Below, one piece after another: positions 35,201 through 43,063 of a DNA stretch of 64,000 nt (positions are counted from its first letter, which is position 1; every line of letters starts with the position of its first letter). The notes below the pieces were generated by a model, which searched no databases, had not been told where the DNA came from, and saw only the letters and a program-made list of their open reading frames with translations. Location: the NCBI RefSeq assembly GCF_000014425.1, contig NC_008530.1, positions 1,674,001-1,738,000 on the forward strand, written 5' to 3'. Made by a program: the position numbers and the translations under genes. Source of the DNA: Lactobacillus gasseri ATCC 33323 = JCM 1131 (GTDB lineage: Bacteria; Bacillota; Bacilli; Lactobacillales; Lactobacillaceae).

Positions 35201-35230
35201 TTTTTCACTATAATTGTTCTTGGAAACCAT
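29249..35230 (-). CDS. YSIRK/LPxTG mucin-binding surface adhesin with MucBP and Mub-B2 repeats
   Basis: This 1993-residue surface protein has a YSIRK-type signal (RFSIRKFTVGAASVLIG near residue 20). A Thr/Val/Glu-rich region follows (about 50-235), then a non-repeated head (about 240-610) and six pairs of MucBP plus Mub-B2-like domains (about 610-1845). A Pro/Glu-rich wall-spanning stretch (about 1845-1925) and LPQTGH near 1957 precede the C-terminal helix and RKRKKN tail, so sortase anchors it to the wall. The last three pairs are the most alike. MucBP/B2 proteins bind mucin glycans and mediate gut adhesion. The GAGGG before the ATG is modest. The gene is monocistronic. Confidence 0.95.
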   Translation of the reverse strand: MVSKNNYSEKMRKIRPQKQRFSIRKFTVGAASVLIGLTFMGVNGRTVKADTTVTQEESINVTNDVANNLKENVENTVSVEEQSAVQHVEQAKTASIETNNDVENNETTNEISSEVAGNNEFVSSAETSAVEEKAANEATTYDAESTKDETVVNNTQNVENNSLQSTESIATPVVENNATTTVEESTPVTETTPVETETKVENVVSPIEETVVEENNQTTVQTDVKEVQSKASVTIPATDTDKYPKEAGALIGDDKYIYQILDLNNTAFWNSSNKKLILSVNRNDLTDENLYAYVTDADYKNMVAEHIIKAGYFKKIEVNNRDFLIVNSGKSNITVGGSSMPVGNATTVVGSTKIIYGLGNITNLDASSVGEIIPVHTEESVIKYYYHNKDGNLVEIPGTDKYPNVSVSGWTGQEFVIDNVDQYKQLIDGFYLDGSNIPSGSFTGTISQFGDGSYYKKVYYSSGNRTEGTVNQLTVDFTVVYRQIDATGKMEVLMYDGSNMDRVIESHTVEAGKSVKFTHNNFTARNPFVTDSAHEVQFIYKDLGSIIPVDENGNQIGDAVKFNNNLTDPIKAGRTDAPIIAGYIADIEYVIPENPGEDIKVIYRLREDVKATITIIDMDNNRNSLAQLNATGKVYSQINFVDLDTTLSNLLDSGYVIISNSFKPGTQFGVHDLNFEIQLKHVLEAVNESQTVQKDIHYVDTVGNELRPSTTQTATFTATGYRDKVTGNIVLVAGTQQVGNDLIATEITDKNASLKWTADKTTFESLKSPDIIGYTTNQKWSTADKVEQNEKLKIENIIYDKKAQVGTIIFWDETSQKQLGTTVNITGNYGEVINYQVIDKVLGSIKDYENNGYILVNNPLGYTTVFGDADYNPGCNDYVVTLKHKIAENSQTKEVNRVITYVYADGPNKGQTAANSVIQKVNFIGKGQYDFVDKVWVSDIVWTAEDGNANYTFAQVNSPKISGYGANRLQVESVLVSGNSNNITEEVLYYANQQTAQIQYIDDVTGKIIGSDTVNGKIDHIISWNLNPEATLKMFENNGYKLVSSDYEFGKDYYYSAEDAKNSFKVHLTRDLIIIDPEDPDSPVYESEDYNKEVTQEIKYVYANGNAAAESNKQTIKFTAYGVVDKTTGKYVVLDENGKVIIGDDGEPIEGKLAWTAEVADPKFTEVSSPIITGYTPDKASVSGTKVTHDLPSKVIVVTYTANDADAKVIFVDKTTGKELEAVTLNGKYGDVINYSTADKIKYYENLGYELVDDGYNGGKFGETTKTFYVTFKHGVVHVHPENPGKPGENINPGGDVKYPTDSGVLNKDVTHTVHYVYADGTIANPSHTQTITFTGSGHINKVTGEYVEVDEDGNIKLDTDGKPVPGKLNWMAMLGNSFLAVTSPQITGHTPSHVQIDGVENVAHDSENYVHTVTYTANAAKAEIVYVDETTGKELEVATVDGKYNEEINYSTADKIKYYESLGYELVKDGYNGGEFGETTKKFYVTFKHGTVVVNPENPGKPDEPINPNDPEGPKYPTDSANLNKDVTHTIHYVYADGTTAKPSHTQTLTFTGSGVIDKVTGQYVEVDENGNIKLDANGKPVPGKLTWVAEDGTTFVEVISPTIAGYTADKTVVNAIEGINQDSNHLETKVVYTANAAKAEIIYIDETTGKELETVTVDGKYNEEINYSTADKIKYYESLGYELVKDGYEQDGKFGLETSRYYVTLKHGTITVTPDDKFTEDDPINPDNPEGPKYPFDSIALDKTITRTIKYVYADGTKAKDDVVQTLRFRGTAVIDKVTGEIIILDENGRKVSDGIKWAALDGTTFVQVISPEIAGYTADKKEIGSVENVDSDTENITETVVYSKNPEKPVEPNKPEEPTEPEVPVEPEKPEAPEAPEEPEKPTESETPEESDQPVEPLKPEASENKPTEATESDKSDAGTLPDNISIDTTAKNVSTVEHKETGKVEAATTNEVSLPQTGHKHSNVGIIGLGLATIASILGLAGTRKRKKN
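29700..31960 (-). repeat. Three tandem ~650-bp repeats plus a partial copy inside the adhesin gene
   Basis: Stretches such as ataaccatccttaactaact recur at 30161 and 30815, with a diverged copy near 31463: a period of about 650 bp (217 codons). The DKIKYYESLGYELV and EINYSTADK blocks are almost identical in each unit. A partial unit follows at the C-terminal end. Older, diverged copies extend to about 33400. Such repeats recombine and vary in copy number between strains, and can be collapsed in short-read assemblies. Confidence 0.85.
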
Positions 35231-35522
35231 AATTTTACCCTCATACTTCTAGTATTAGGTGAGTATTAAGTTATAGCTCTCATGCTAGCGATTAACCTAT
35301 ATAGTAATCGCTTACTTCACCTTTTATAATATTTATTTTTTACAATAAGTAAGTATACTGGGGATCTATGATCCAATTGTGTACAATTTATGATTTTTGT
35401 GTGAATTTATAGTCTTTGATTGTTATATATTATCTGCATTATATCAATATATAATGCGGTATCATAAATACTATAATTTTAATCCTATACAAATTAAAAT
35501 TTTCATATGTTATTTAATACAC
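35231..35522. other. Upstream region of the adhesin gene with several inverted repeats
   Basis: No gene is seen. AGCGATTA (35287-35294) and TAATCGCT (35305-35312) form a hairpin in the presumed leader. Further upstream two palindromes abut: GGATC-TAT-GATCC (35362-35374) and AATTGT-GT-ACAATT (35375-35388). A TTACTT/TATAAA pair at 18-base spacing on the minus strand is a possible promoter between them. Confidence 0.45.
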
Positions 35523-35563
35523 AAAAAAAGCAAGATCCCGTTAAAATTGGAATCTTGCTTTTT
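35523..35563 (-). terminator. Terminator of the fru operon
   Basis: AAAAAGCAAGAT and ATCTTGCTTTTT with flanking CC/GG pairs form a long stem; the minus-strand T-run follows. Confidence 0.85.
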
Positions 35564-35578
35564 AAAATTTAATTGTTT

Positions 35579-37564
35579 TTATTCATCTGGGTATTTAGAA
35601 ACAGGTTTCTTCCAGAAACTCATGATTAATCCAGCTACAATAGAACCAATAATTGTAGCAACAAAGTAAAGTAGAATGTGATTAGATAATGGAGATACCC
35701 ATAATCCGCCATGAGGAGCTGGCACTTGAATATGCCATAATCCAACAAGTAAACCACCTACTGCAGAACCAATTACACAGGAAGGAATGACACGACCTGG
35801 GTCAGCTGCAGCAAATGGAATAGCGCCCTCAGTAATAAATGAGAATCCTAGAATCCAGTTTGAAACACCTGCACGACGTTCTTCTTTAGTGTAACGGTTT
35901 TTAAAGAAAGTAGTACCAATTGCAGTAGCAAATGGAGGAACCATACCACCTACCATAACAGCAGCCATCATAACAGCTGCAGTTGCAGAATGCGGATCAT
36001 TAGCAAAAGCACCTGAAGCAAAGACGTAAGCAGCCTTGTTGAAAGGACCACCCATATCGATAGCCATCATTCCTGCTAGGATTAAAGTTAAAATTACTAG
36101 GTTTCCAGTACCCATACTATTCAAGAAGTGGGTAATAGCAAAGTTAATTGAACTAAAGATTGGGTTGATGATGTAGAACATAATCAAAGCAATGAAGAGT
36201 AAGCCCAAGATTGGGTAAATCAACATTGGTTTCATACCTTCTACAGATTTAGGAAGCTTAGCAAACAACTTCTTCAAGCCAATCATCATATAACCAGCGA
36301 TGAAACCAGCAGCAATACCACCTAAGAAGCCTGCTGGAGATACGGCATGAGCTTGAACATTAACTTGTAAGCCGTTAGTTCCATTAACAATGGCTGCCAT
36401 GTAACCACCAACAAAACCTGGCATCAAAGCAGGTAAGTCGCCGATTGATTCAGCAATATAAGCAGCTAAAACTGGAACCATGAAGGCAAAGGCTAAATTA
36501 CCTGCACTGTTCAAGAAAATAAATGCAGGGTTCTTAGCACCACCAGCCATATAGTTTTCAACGATAAAGGAGATGGCCATTAAGATACCACCACCAATAA
36601 CGAATGGAAGCATGTGGCTAATACCACTCATTAAGTTCTTATAGATAGAAGCCCATAATCCTTGTTTTTCTTTAGCGCTATCATCGTTAGCACTAGCACT
36701 ACTATCAGCGTGATATATTGGAGCCTTATTTTCTAAGATGTCTTCAATTAATTCTTGTGGATGGTTAATACCATCAACAACAGGCTTCATCACCAGTTCT
36801 TTACCATCAAAACGTGGCATTTCAACTTTTTTATCAGAAGCGATAACAACACCCTTAGCACGCTTGATTTCTTCAGGAGTAAGTCTGTCTTTCACACCTT
36901 CGGAACCATTAGTTTCAATTCGAACATCAACGCCTAATTTCTTACCAGCCTTAATTAAAGCTTCTTGAGCCATGTAAGTGTGAGCAATACCATTAATACA
37001 TGCAGTAACACCAACAATTAAAGGCTTTTGTTCACTAGCAGGCTTAGCTGCTTCTTTTGCAGCTTCTGCTTTTCTCTTTTCAGCATCAGCCTTATCCTGA
37101 GCATCTTTTTTAGCTTCAGCCTTTTTAAAGATGTCAATTACTTCTTCTGGCTTAGTTGCTGCCTTCAAAGCACTCACAACATCTGGATTAATTAACAAAC
37201 TAGATAATTTAGCTAATGCTTGTAAGTGCGTATTATCAGCACCAGCTGGTGCTGTAATCATAAAGAACAAGTGAACTGGTTGACCATCAAGAGAATTATA
37301 ATCAATTCCTTTAGGACTTTTTGCAAATAAAACAGCAGCACGATTAATGTATTTGTTTCTTGCATGTGGCATAGCAATTCCATCGCCAATACCAGTTGTT
37401 GATTCTTTTTCACGAGCCCAGATTGATTTAATGAATTCGTCTTCGTTATTCACAACGTCTTGCTTTACTTCAAGATCAGCCATTTCTTTAATTGCTTCTT
37501 CCTGAGTAGTAGCCTTAAGATCCATAATCATTAAATCAGGACTTAAAAGATCTTCAATTTTCAT
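35579..37564 (-). CDS. fruA: Fructose-specific PTS enzyme IIABC
   Basis: This 661-residue fused permease has an EIIA domain (about 1-145, phospho-His67 in AMPHARN), a charged Lys/Ala linker (145-178) and EIIB (about 180-280, phospho-Cys189 in TACINGIAHTYMAQ). The EIIC membrane domain runs from about residue 310 to the end with about nine helices. It brings in fructose as fructose 1-phosphate, the substrate of the FruK enzyme encoded 40 bases upstream. AAGGAG precedes the ATG. Confidence 0.95.
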   Translation of the reverse strand: MKIEDLLSPDLMIMDLKATTQEEAIKEMADLEVKQDVVNNEDEFIKSIWAREKESTTGIGDGIAMPHARNKYINRAAVLFAKSPKGIDYNSLDGQPVHLFFMITAPAGADNTHLQALAKLSSLLINPDVVSALKAATKPEEVIDIFKKAEAKKDAQDKADAEKRKAEAAKEAAKPASEQKPLIVGVTACINGIAHTYMAQEALIKAGKKLGVDVRIETNGSEGVKDRLTPEEIKRAKGVVIASDKKVEMPRFDGKELVMKPVVDGINHPQELIEDILENKAPIYHADSSASANDDSAKEKQGLWASIYKNLMSGISHMLPFVIGGGILMAISFIVENYMAGGAKNPAFIFLNSAGNLAFAFMVPVLAAYIAESIGDLPALMPGFVGGYMAAIVNGTNGLQVNVQAHAVSPAGFLGGIAAGFIAGYMMIGLKKLFAKLPKSVEGMKPMLIYPILGLLFIALIMFYIINPIFSSINFAITHFLNSMGTGNLVILTLILAGMMAIDMGGPFNKAAYVFASGAFANDPHSATAAVMMAAVMVGGMVPPFATAIGTTFFKNRYTKEERRAGVSNWILGFSFITEGAIPFAAADPGRVIPSCVIGSAVGGLLVGLWHIQVPAPHGGLWVSPLSNHILLYFVATIIGSIVAGLIMSFWKKPVSKYPDE

Positions 37565-37604
37565 GAAAGTAACTCCTTATCCTAATTTTCTTTTTTAGTT
37601 TTAA

Positions 37605-38519
37605 CTACTTTACTTCTTCAACTGTGATTTGTGGCAAAACAGTATCGATTTGACTCTTAACTGCAATGTCTTCAGTAAATGCAGTGGCTCCGCCGCAAGC
37701 AGATCCTACTTTTAATGCTTCAACAACATCATGAGTCTTGTAGTAAGTACCTACAAAACCAGCAATCATTGAATCTCCAGCACCAACAGAGTTAACTGCA
37801 GTACCAACAGCAGCGCTTGCATGGTAAATATGATCCTTAGTTACTAGGTAAGCACCATCACCAGCCATAGAAATCATGACATTCTGTGCTCCCATATCTA
37901 AAAGCTTCTTAGCTGCTTCAAGCATCTCTTTATCATCAGCAAAACTAGTATTAAACAAAGCTGCTAATTCATGGTGATTTGGCTTAATAACCAATGGATG
38001 ATACTTCAAAGTTGCAAGTAAAGCTTCACCAGTTGTATCAATTGCAAATTCGGCACCGGCTTCTCTAATAGTTGGTAACAATTGTTCATAGAAGTCTGTT
38101 GGTAAACTTGGTGCTAAACTACCGCTCAATACAACAATATCGCCTTCATTAAGATCATCCAAGCGCGCCTTAAATGCAGTAATTTCTTGTTCATCGATCT
38201 TTGGACCAGCCGCATTAATTTCAGTTTCTTTTTGAGCATGAACTTTTACATTAACACGGGTATCATCAGAAATAGTTACAAAATCACTTTCGATTTTTTT
38301 AACGTTTAATTGACGAACCAATTCCTTGCCAGTAAAACCACCGACAAAGCCCCAAGCGGTATTATCAACATCAAGTTGGTTTAAGATTTGCGAAACATTA
38401 ATTCCCTTGCCACCAGCTAAAAATTGACAATCATTTGAACGGTTAACGCTACCAGCATCAACCTTTTTTAATTGCATAACATAATCTAATGCTGGATTAA
38501 CTGTAACAGTATAAATCAT
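37605..38519 (-). CDS. fruK: 1-phosphofructokinase
   Basis: This 304-residue PfkB/ribokinase-family kinase has the N-terminal GGKGINVSQ motif near residue 37 and the C-terminal GAGDSMIAGF motif near 250 with the catalytic Asp. It converts fructose 1-phosphate to fructose 1,6-bisphosphate. The family also holds tagatose-6-phosphate kinases, but the neighbours fix the role. Its ATG overlaps the fruR stop (ATGA), with GAGGAGG upstream. Confidence 0.93.
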   Translation of the reverse strand: MIYTVTVNPALDYVMQLKKVDAGSVNRSNDCQFLAGGKGINVSQILNQLDVDNTAWGFVGGFTGKELVRQLNVKKIESDFVTISDDTRVNVKVHAQKETEINAAGPKIDEQEITAFKARLDDLNEGDIVVLSGSLAPSLPTDFYEQLLPTIREAGAEFAIDTTGEALLATLKYHPLVIKPNHHELAALFNTSFADDKEMLEAAKKLLDMGAQNVMISMAGDGAYLVTKDHIYHASAAVGTAVNSVGAGDSMIAGFVGTYYKTHDVVEALKVGSACGGATAFTEDIAVKSQIDTVLPQITVEEVK

Positions 38520-39274
38520 GACCGAGCCTCCTCAACTCTGATTTGTTTAGGAAGAAGATTCTTCTTACCTATTGTTAAATGGTTAGTGATGAGTATTGCC
38601 TCATTGATATGTGCAAAACTTGCAAAATTTGCCGCTCCAATTTTACTACTATCCATTAAGACAAAAGCTTCTTTTGCTTGTTCAATAGCAGTCTTTTTTA
38701 TCCCTGCTTCCGCTGGATCTGGAGTAGTAAATTGCCCCTCTGCTGTTAAACCGTTGGCACCAATAAATGAAACAGATAAATTCATTTCCTGTAGTTGTTT
38801 CATTGCAGTGTTACCTACCACAGCATGTGTTTCAATCTTCGCCTCGCCCCCTAACAAGCGAGTCTGAATACCATTCTCTAAACATGCTAATGCAATATCA
38901 ACACCATTGGTTAACACATGTAAATCCTTAATTTCTCGCAAAAATGACACCATTTCATATGTTGTCGTTCCAGCATCAAGGAAAATATGATCTCCCCTAG
39001 TAATATGGTTGATTACGGCAAAACGAGCAATTTCACGCTTCTTATCAACATTAAGATTAAATCTAACCTGCTGTTCAACATCGCGTGAATAATCTTGCAG
39101 CGAACGTGCACCACCATGTACACGTACAATTACACCACGTTTTTCTAATTCAATGAGGTCACGGCGAATTGTTGACTCTGACGACTTAGTTAACTTACAT
39201 AATTCATTAACACGACAGATACTATGATTATTAATATAACTTGCTATCGCTTGTTGACGTTCTTCAGTCAGCAT
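38516..39274 (-). CDS. fruR: DeoR-family regulator of the fructose operon
   Basis: This 252-residue regulator has a DeoR helix-turn-helix (about residues 20-45, SSESTIRRDLIELEKRG) and a sugar-phosphate-binding C-terminal domain including DAGTTTYEM near residue 102. It should repress its own operon and release on fructose 1-phosphate. Three 20-bp-spaced repeats upstream are its likely binding sites. Confidence 0.92.
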   Translation of the reverse strand: MLTEERQQAIASYINNHSICRVNELCKLTKSSESTIRRDLIELEKRGVIVRVHGGARSLQDYSRDVEQQVRFNLNVDKKREIARFAVINHITRGDHIFLDAGTTTYEMVSFLREIKDLHVLTNGVDIALACLENGIQTRLLGGEAKIETHAVVGNTAMKQLQEMNLSVSFIGANGLTAEGQFTTPDPAEAGIKKTAIEQAKEAFVLMDSSKIGAANFASFAHINEAILITNHLTIGKKNLLPKQIRVEEARS

Positions 39275-39312
39275 CGTTCATCATCACCTCGTTTAATATG
39301 ATAAACGCTTCC

Positions 39313-39318
39313 AATTAT
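39313..39318 (-). promoter_or_regulatory. -10 box of the fru operon, with cre-like core downstream
   Basis: TATAAT on the minus strand, with TTTTGA 17 bases upstream, lies between FruR sites and the fruR gene. Just downstream TTGGAAGCGTTTATCA resembles a cre but deviates at its 3' end. Confidence 0.5.
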
Positions 39319-39320
39319 AA

Positions 39321-39370
39321 AATCAATCATTTTTCTTCAAAATCAGTCATATTCATTCATTATTAGTCAT
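39321..39370. promoter_or_regulatory. FruR operator: three direct repeats exactly 20 bp apart
   Basis: AATCAATCAT at 39321, AATCAGTCAT at 39341 and TATTAGTCAT at 39361 recur at exact 20-bp spacing across the promoter. DeoR-family repressors bind such direct repeats, here on one face of the helix. Confidence 0.75.
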
Positions 39371-39400
39371 AGCTAACTTCATGAAAAGCTAAGCCTAAAT

Positions 39401-39433
39401 AAAAAAGCTAGCGATTTATTCGCTAACTTTTAA
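39401..39433 (-). terminator. Terminator of the GH31 glucosidase gene
   Basis: AAAAGTTAGCGA, a 5-base loop and TCGCTAGCTTTTTT on the minus strand with one mismatch. Confidence 0.8.
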
Positions 39434-39440
39434 TTTATTA

Positions 39441-41744
39441 TCAAATTTGCAGATACTTTTGATCCTTGAAAATAAAGTCTATTTTCTTGTCTATAGTTCT
39501 AAGCTCAATTCTTTGATAAACCGGTTCATAGCCATGCTTTTTCAAATTAATACTTGCTCTATTTCCATCAACATTTATCTCATACAAATTATATTCACCA
39601 TGTTTATAAGCAAAGTCTGTACCATTATCTTGATAATGCAGATAGTTACCATATTCGCCAAAAACTCTAAAAATCATCTTTTCATCTGGTTGAGATGAAA
39701 TATGATCCTTCACTTCTCCCCAAGGTAAAATCGTATCTTTTTTAATAAATAAAGGTAACTTATCAAGCGGAGCATTAACTAAAACCGTGTTGTTTCCGCT
39801 ATACGTAACATTATTCCAAAAATCAATCCATTTACCTTGCGGTAAATAAACAGCTCTAAAGTCTTTTCCTTCTTCAACTACTGGCGCCACTAAAATTTTC
39901 GTACCAACCATATATTCATCATTCATATTTTTAACCTTTGGATCATTGGGATAGTTCAATACTAAAGGCCGCATAATTGGTAACCCGTTTTTACTTTCTT
40001 TGACAAACAGGTCATAAAGATAAGGAATAAAGTGATAACGTAGCTGCAAATATTTACGATACATTGATAAAGTTGGTTCGCCAAATACCCATGGTTCCTG
40101 CGAACGTGTTCCTAAAGCTGCATGATTTCGAAGAAGTGGACTAAAAATTGCCGCTTCAATCCATCTGGTTAATAATTCAGGTGTGGTATCAGCACCAAAA
40201 CCGCCAATATCAGTTCCTGCAAATGCAAAACCGCTCATCCCTAAATTACATAATTGCGGAATCATCATTTGTAAATGAACCCATAAGCTCTGATTATCAC
40301 CAGTCCAAACAGTAGAATACTTTTGTGTTCCTGCGTAAGCGGCACGAGTAATCACAAATGGCCGCTTGCCACTTGCTTTCTTTAAACCATCATAAGTTGC
40401 TTTAGCCATATTATGGCCATACACATTGTGCATTTTACCATGCGTTGATTTTTTATCTTCATCACTAAAAATGATATTTTCAGGAATTTCTCCATTAAAG
40501 GAAGCTGGTTCATTCATATCATCCCAAATACCATCAACGCCTAAATCAACTAGAAACTTGCAGTTTTCTGCCCACCATTTTCTAACTGCGTTACGACCAA
40601 AATCAGGATAAACCGCATCCCCCGGCCAAACTTTATTAACATAAACTTGCCCATTTAGTGCTTTGACGAAATAACCTTTTTGAAGCCCCTCTTGATAGAT
40701 TTGATAAGCTTCATCTTTTTTCACTCCCGGGTCAATAATTGTAATAATGTGTAAACCTAATTTATGCAATTTATTGATAAATTTCTTGGGATCGTCATAG
40801 GTATCCGTCCGCCAAGTAAAAACACGATAACCATCCATATAATCAATATCTAAATGAATTGCATCACATGGAAGATGATATTTACGCATTTTATCAACAA
40901 TTTCTTCCACTTTTTCAGCACTAATGCTGTATCCCCACCGAGATTGTTGATAACCTAAAGTCCATTTTTGCGGCAATGGTGTCCTACCAGTTAAATAAGT
41001 ATAGTTTTCAACAACTTTTTTCAAACTAGTACCACCAATAATGTAATAGTCAATATTTCCATCATCAGCTGCATAGTAGTAATACTTATTGCTTTCTTTT
41101 CCTAAGTCAAAATAGCTATGATACGTATTATCGAAAAAAATCCCATAGGGATGATTATTTTTTAAGCCAATTAAAAATGGAACAGATTTATAAAGTCGTG
41201 TAAAGCTTTCCAAATGGGGTTCTGGATTATCTGTATTCCAATTCTCATACGCATAGTGCCGCTTATTTAAAAATCCAGTCTTATCTCCCAAGCCGTAAAA
41301 TTGTTCATCCGCTGCTAATTTCTTAACTAGTTCATAATAATGACTATTCTTTTCTGTACTAGTTGCTACATCATGTCCTTCAGATTCGGCTAATTTTTGA
41401 TGGCTAGCGTCTACTTGCCGATCAAGTGGAATCCGGTTACCACGATAATCAATAATTAATGGATTTTCTTGTTCATCATAAACATCAACTTTTTCATCAT
41501 CATAAATTTTAATAATTAATTTTGAAGTCTTCAGTTCAAGATGATCATCTATTTTTTTAACTTCAAAACTCGTTTCCTCGGTCTTATTTTCTTCAATTGC
41601 ATAAGAATTATTATTGCAACCACGGTCTTGAAATACGCGAATTATTTCAGAAGTTAAAACAGATAAAGTAAGAATTGAATTAGTAAACATTATTTTAACT
41701 TGATTACGATCAATTATGTATTTTTCTAAATTATTTCTATTCAT
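39441..41744 (-). CDS. GH31 family alpha-glucosidase
   Basis: This 767-residue cytoplasmic glycoside hydrolase of family 31 starts at the ATG 41744 (GAGG upstream; 25 more codons are open but cross the promoter). Family hallmarks include DIDYMDGYRVFTW, the nucleophile region GIWDDMNEPASF, the acid/base region GFGADTTPEL and RNHAALGTRSQEPW. The N-terminal beta-sandwich and C-terminal beta domain are present. It probably releases glucose from maltose- or isomaltose-like oligosaccharides. A perfect cre site predicts catabolite repression. Confidence 0.92.
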   Translation of the reverse strand: MNRNNLEKYIIDRNQVKIMFTNSILTLSVLTSEIIRVFQDRGCNNNSYAIEENKTEETSFEVKKIDDHLELKTSKLIIKIYDDEKVDVYDEQENPLIIDYRGNRIPLDRQVDASHQKLAESEGHDVATSTEKNSHYYELVKKLAADEQFYGLGDKTGFLNKRHYAYENWNTDNPEPHLESFTRLYKSVPFLIGLKNNHPYGIFFDNTYHSYFDLGKESNKYYYYAADDGNIDYYIIGGTSLKKVVENYTYLTGRTPLPQKWTLGYQQSRWGYSISAEKVEEIVDKMRKYHLPCDAIHLDIDYMDGYRVFTWRTDTYDDPKKFINKLHKLGLHIITIIDPGVKKDEAYQIYQEGLQKGYFVKALNGQVYVNKVWPGDAVYPDFGRNAVRKWWAENCKFLVDLGVDGIWDDMNEPASFNGEIPENIIFSDEDKKSTHGKMHNVYGHNMAKATYDGLKKASGKRPFVITRAAYAGTQKYSTVWTGDNQSLWVHLQMMIPQLCNLGMSGFAFAGTDIGGFGADTTPELLTRWIEAAIFSPLLRNHAALGTRSQEPWVFGEPTLSMYRKYLQLRYHFIPYLYDLFVKESKNGLPIMRPLVLNYPNDPKVKNMNDEYMVGTKILVAPVVEEGKDFRAVYLPQGKWIDFWNNVTYSGNNTVLVNAPLDKLPLFIKKDTILPWGEVKDHISSQPDEKMIFRVFGEYGNYLHYQDNGTDFAYKHGEYNLYEINVDGNRASINLKKHGYEPVYQRIELRTIDKKIDFIFKDQKYLQI

Positions 41745-41761
41745 ATTCAGCCTCATCATCC

Positions 41762-41776
41762 TGTATTCGCTTCCAA
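41762..41776 (-). promoter_or_regulatory. Perfect cre site before the GH31 gene
   Basis: On the minus strand TTGGAAGCGAATACA matches every position of the CcpA consensus WTGNAANCGNWNNCW. It lies between a GATAAA-type -10 and the SD, a position that blocks transcription. Confidence 0.8.
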
Positions 41777-41785
41777 TTTTATCAT

Positions 41786-41819
41786 AAAAAAGACCGCTCT
41801 CCTTTTGAACAAAGAGCAA
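41786..41819 (-). terminator. Terminator of the ABC-2 transporter operon
   Basis: GATTGCTCTTT and an imperfectly complementary AAGGAGAGCGGTC are followed by TTTTTT on the minus strand. Confidence 0.65.
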
Positions 41820-41836
41820 TCATCAAGATAAATTTT

Positions 41837-43063
41837 CTATTCTTTTATTCCTTGCAATGCACGCTTCATATTCTTCCACATGCCATTATCATCAGTTTGT
41901 AAAATCAAACTCGGGTAAATTTTTCTAATCCACCAAATCGATCCCACTAAAAATATTACTAAGATTAACATTGAAATCTCAGCTTCTAAGTTTGTTGCAT
42001 TTCCTTTAATTAGTCGAAGTGGCATTAAGAAAGAGGATAAAAACGGTACATAAGACATAATTATTACAAAAATACTATCAGGATTATTAGACAAACTCAT
42101 GCTGCTAAATAAACCAAGTAAAGTCAAATAAACTAGAGGTTGAACAGCTTTGTTAGTATCCTCTGCCTTAGTTACAATCGCACCACAAACAGCAGCATAG
42201 ACAATATATAAGATCAACCCTAAAACAATGAATACTAATCCCCAAGAGATTATTTGTCCTAAGACTTGATCAATAGCTGGTTTTACTTGAGCAAAAGTTT
42301 CTTTAACTCCAGTAATTTGTGGAGCCAAATAATAAAATCCAGAAAACATTAACGCATAAATTAATAATTGCGTAAGAATTTCCATGAAAATTCCTAAAAC
42401 TTTACCATCAAAATAATTTCCACCTGGCATACTTGAAAAGATCATTTCCATGATCTTAGTTCCTTTTTCACTGGCAATATCTTGCGCCATAATAGTGCTG
42501 TAAGTCTGAACCAAAAAGTACAAAACAAAAATCAAAATCCAAAAAGTGGCCGTTTTCAAATTTTTCTCGTCGCTTGCACCTAGCTTCTTACTATTAGTTT
42601 TTTCAGTAAACTTAACCTTTTGAGAAAGTGATTTCAGCTGCTGATTATTAAGTTTGGCATTCTTTAAATTAAGTACCTGCTGTTGAGTATTTAAAACTCG
42701 CATCAATTCATCTTTAAGATCACCGTCGAGTCCTTCTGAACCATAGTAAGTTGCCCCTAATTGAGTAGAATTATTTTTAACAACAATATAGCCGTTAATA
42801 TCTCCAGCTTGATATGCTTTTTCAGCTTTTACTTTATCCTTATACATATCAAAATCTTTTGTTTTCTTTAAAGGTTGAAGCAAATTTTCGTTTTGGCTCA
42901 CAATGCCAACTTTTGTATTATCATCAAAAGCAGAAGACGAACTCATTCCAAAGAAAAATGAAATAACTAACACAATAAATGGCGCAAAAATCATCAATAA
43001 AAATGACCAATTTTTAACTTCTCTACGGTAGGTTTCTTTTGCAACTAACCAAGTCTTATTCAT
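41837..43063 (-). CDS. ABC-2 type exporter permease (NatB-like)
   Basis: This protein of about 408 residues has an N-terminal helix, a large extracytoplasmic domain (about 45-180) and five or six C-terminal helices, typical of NatB/ABC-2 permeases. The ATG at 43063 overlaps the ATPase stop (ATGAATAA); a GTG three codons upstream is also in frame. The substrate is not predictable (sodium, peptide or drug export in relatives). Confidence 0.85.
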   Translation of the reverse strand: MNKTWLVAKETYRREVKNWSFLLMIFAPFIVLVISFFFGMSSSSAFDDNTKVGIVSQNENLLQPLKKTKDFDMYKDKVKAEKAYQAGDINGYIVVKNNSTQLGATYYGSEGLDGDLKDELMRVLNTQQQVLNLKNAKLNNQQLKSLSQKVKFTEKTNSKKLGASDEKNLKTATFWILIFVLYFLVQTYSTIMAQDIASEKGTKIMEMIFSSMPGGNYFDGKVLGIFMEILTQLLIYALMFSGFYYLAPQITGVKETFAQVKPAIDQVLGQIISWGLVFIVLGLILYIVYAAVCGAIVTKAEDTNKAVQPLVYLTLLGLFSSMSLSNNPDSIFVIIMSYVPFLSSFLMPLRLIKGNATNLEAEISMLILVIFLVGSIWWIRKIYPSLILQTDDNGMWKNMKRALQGIKE

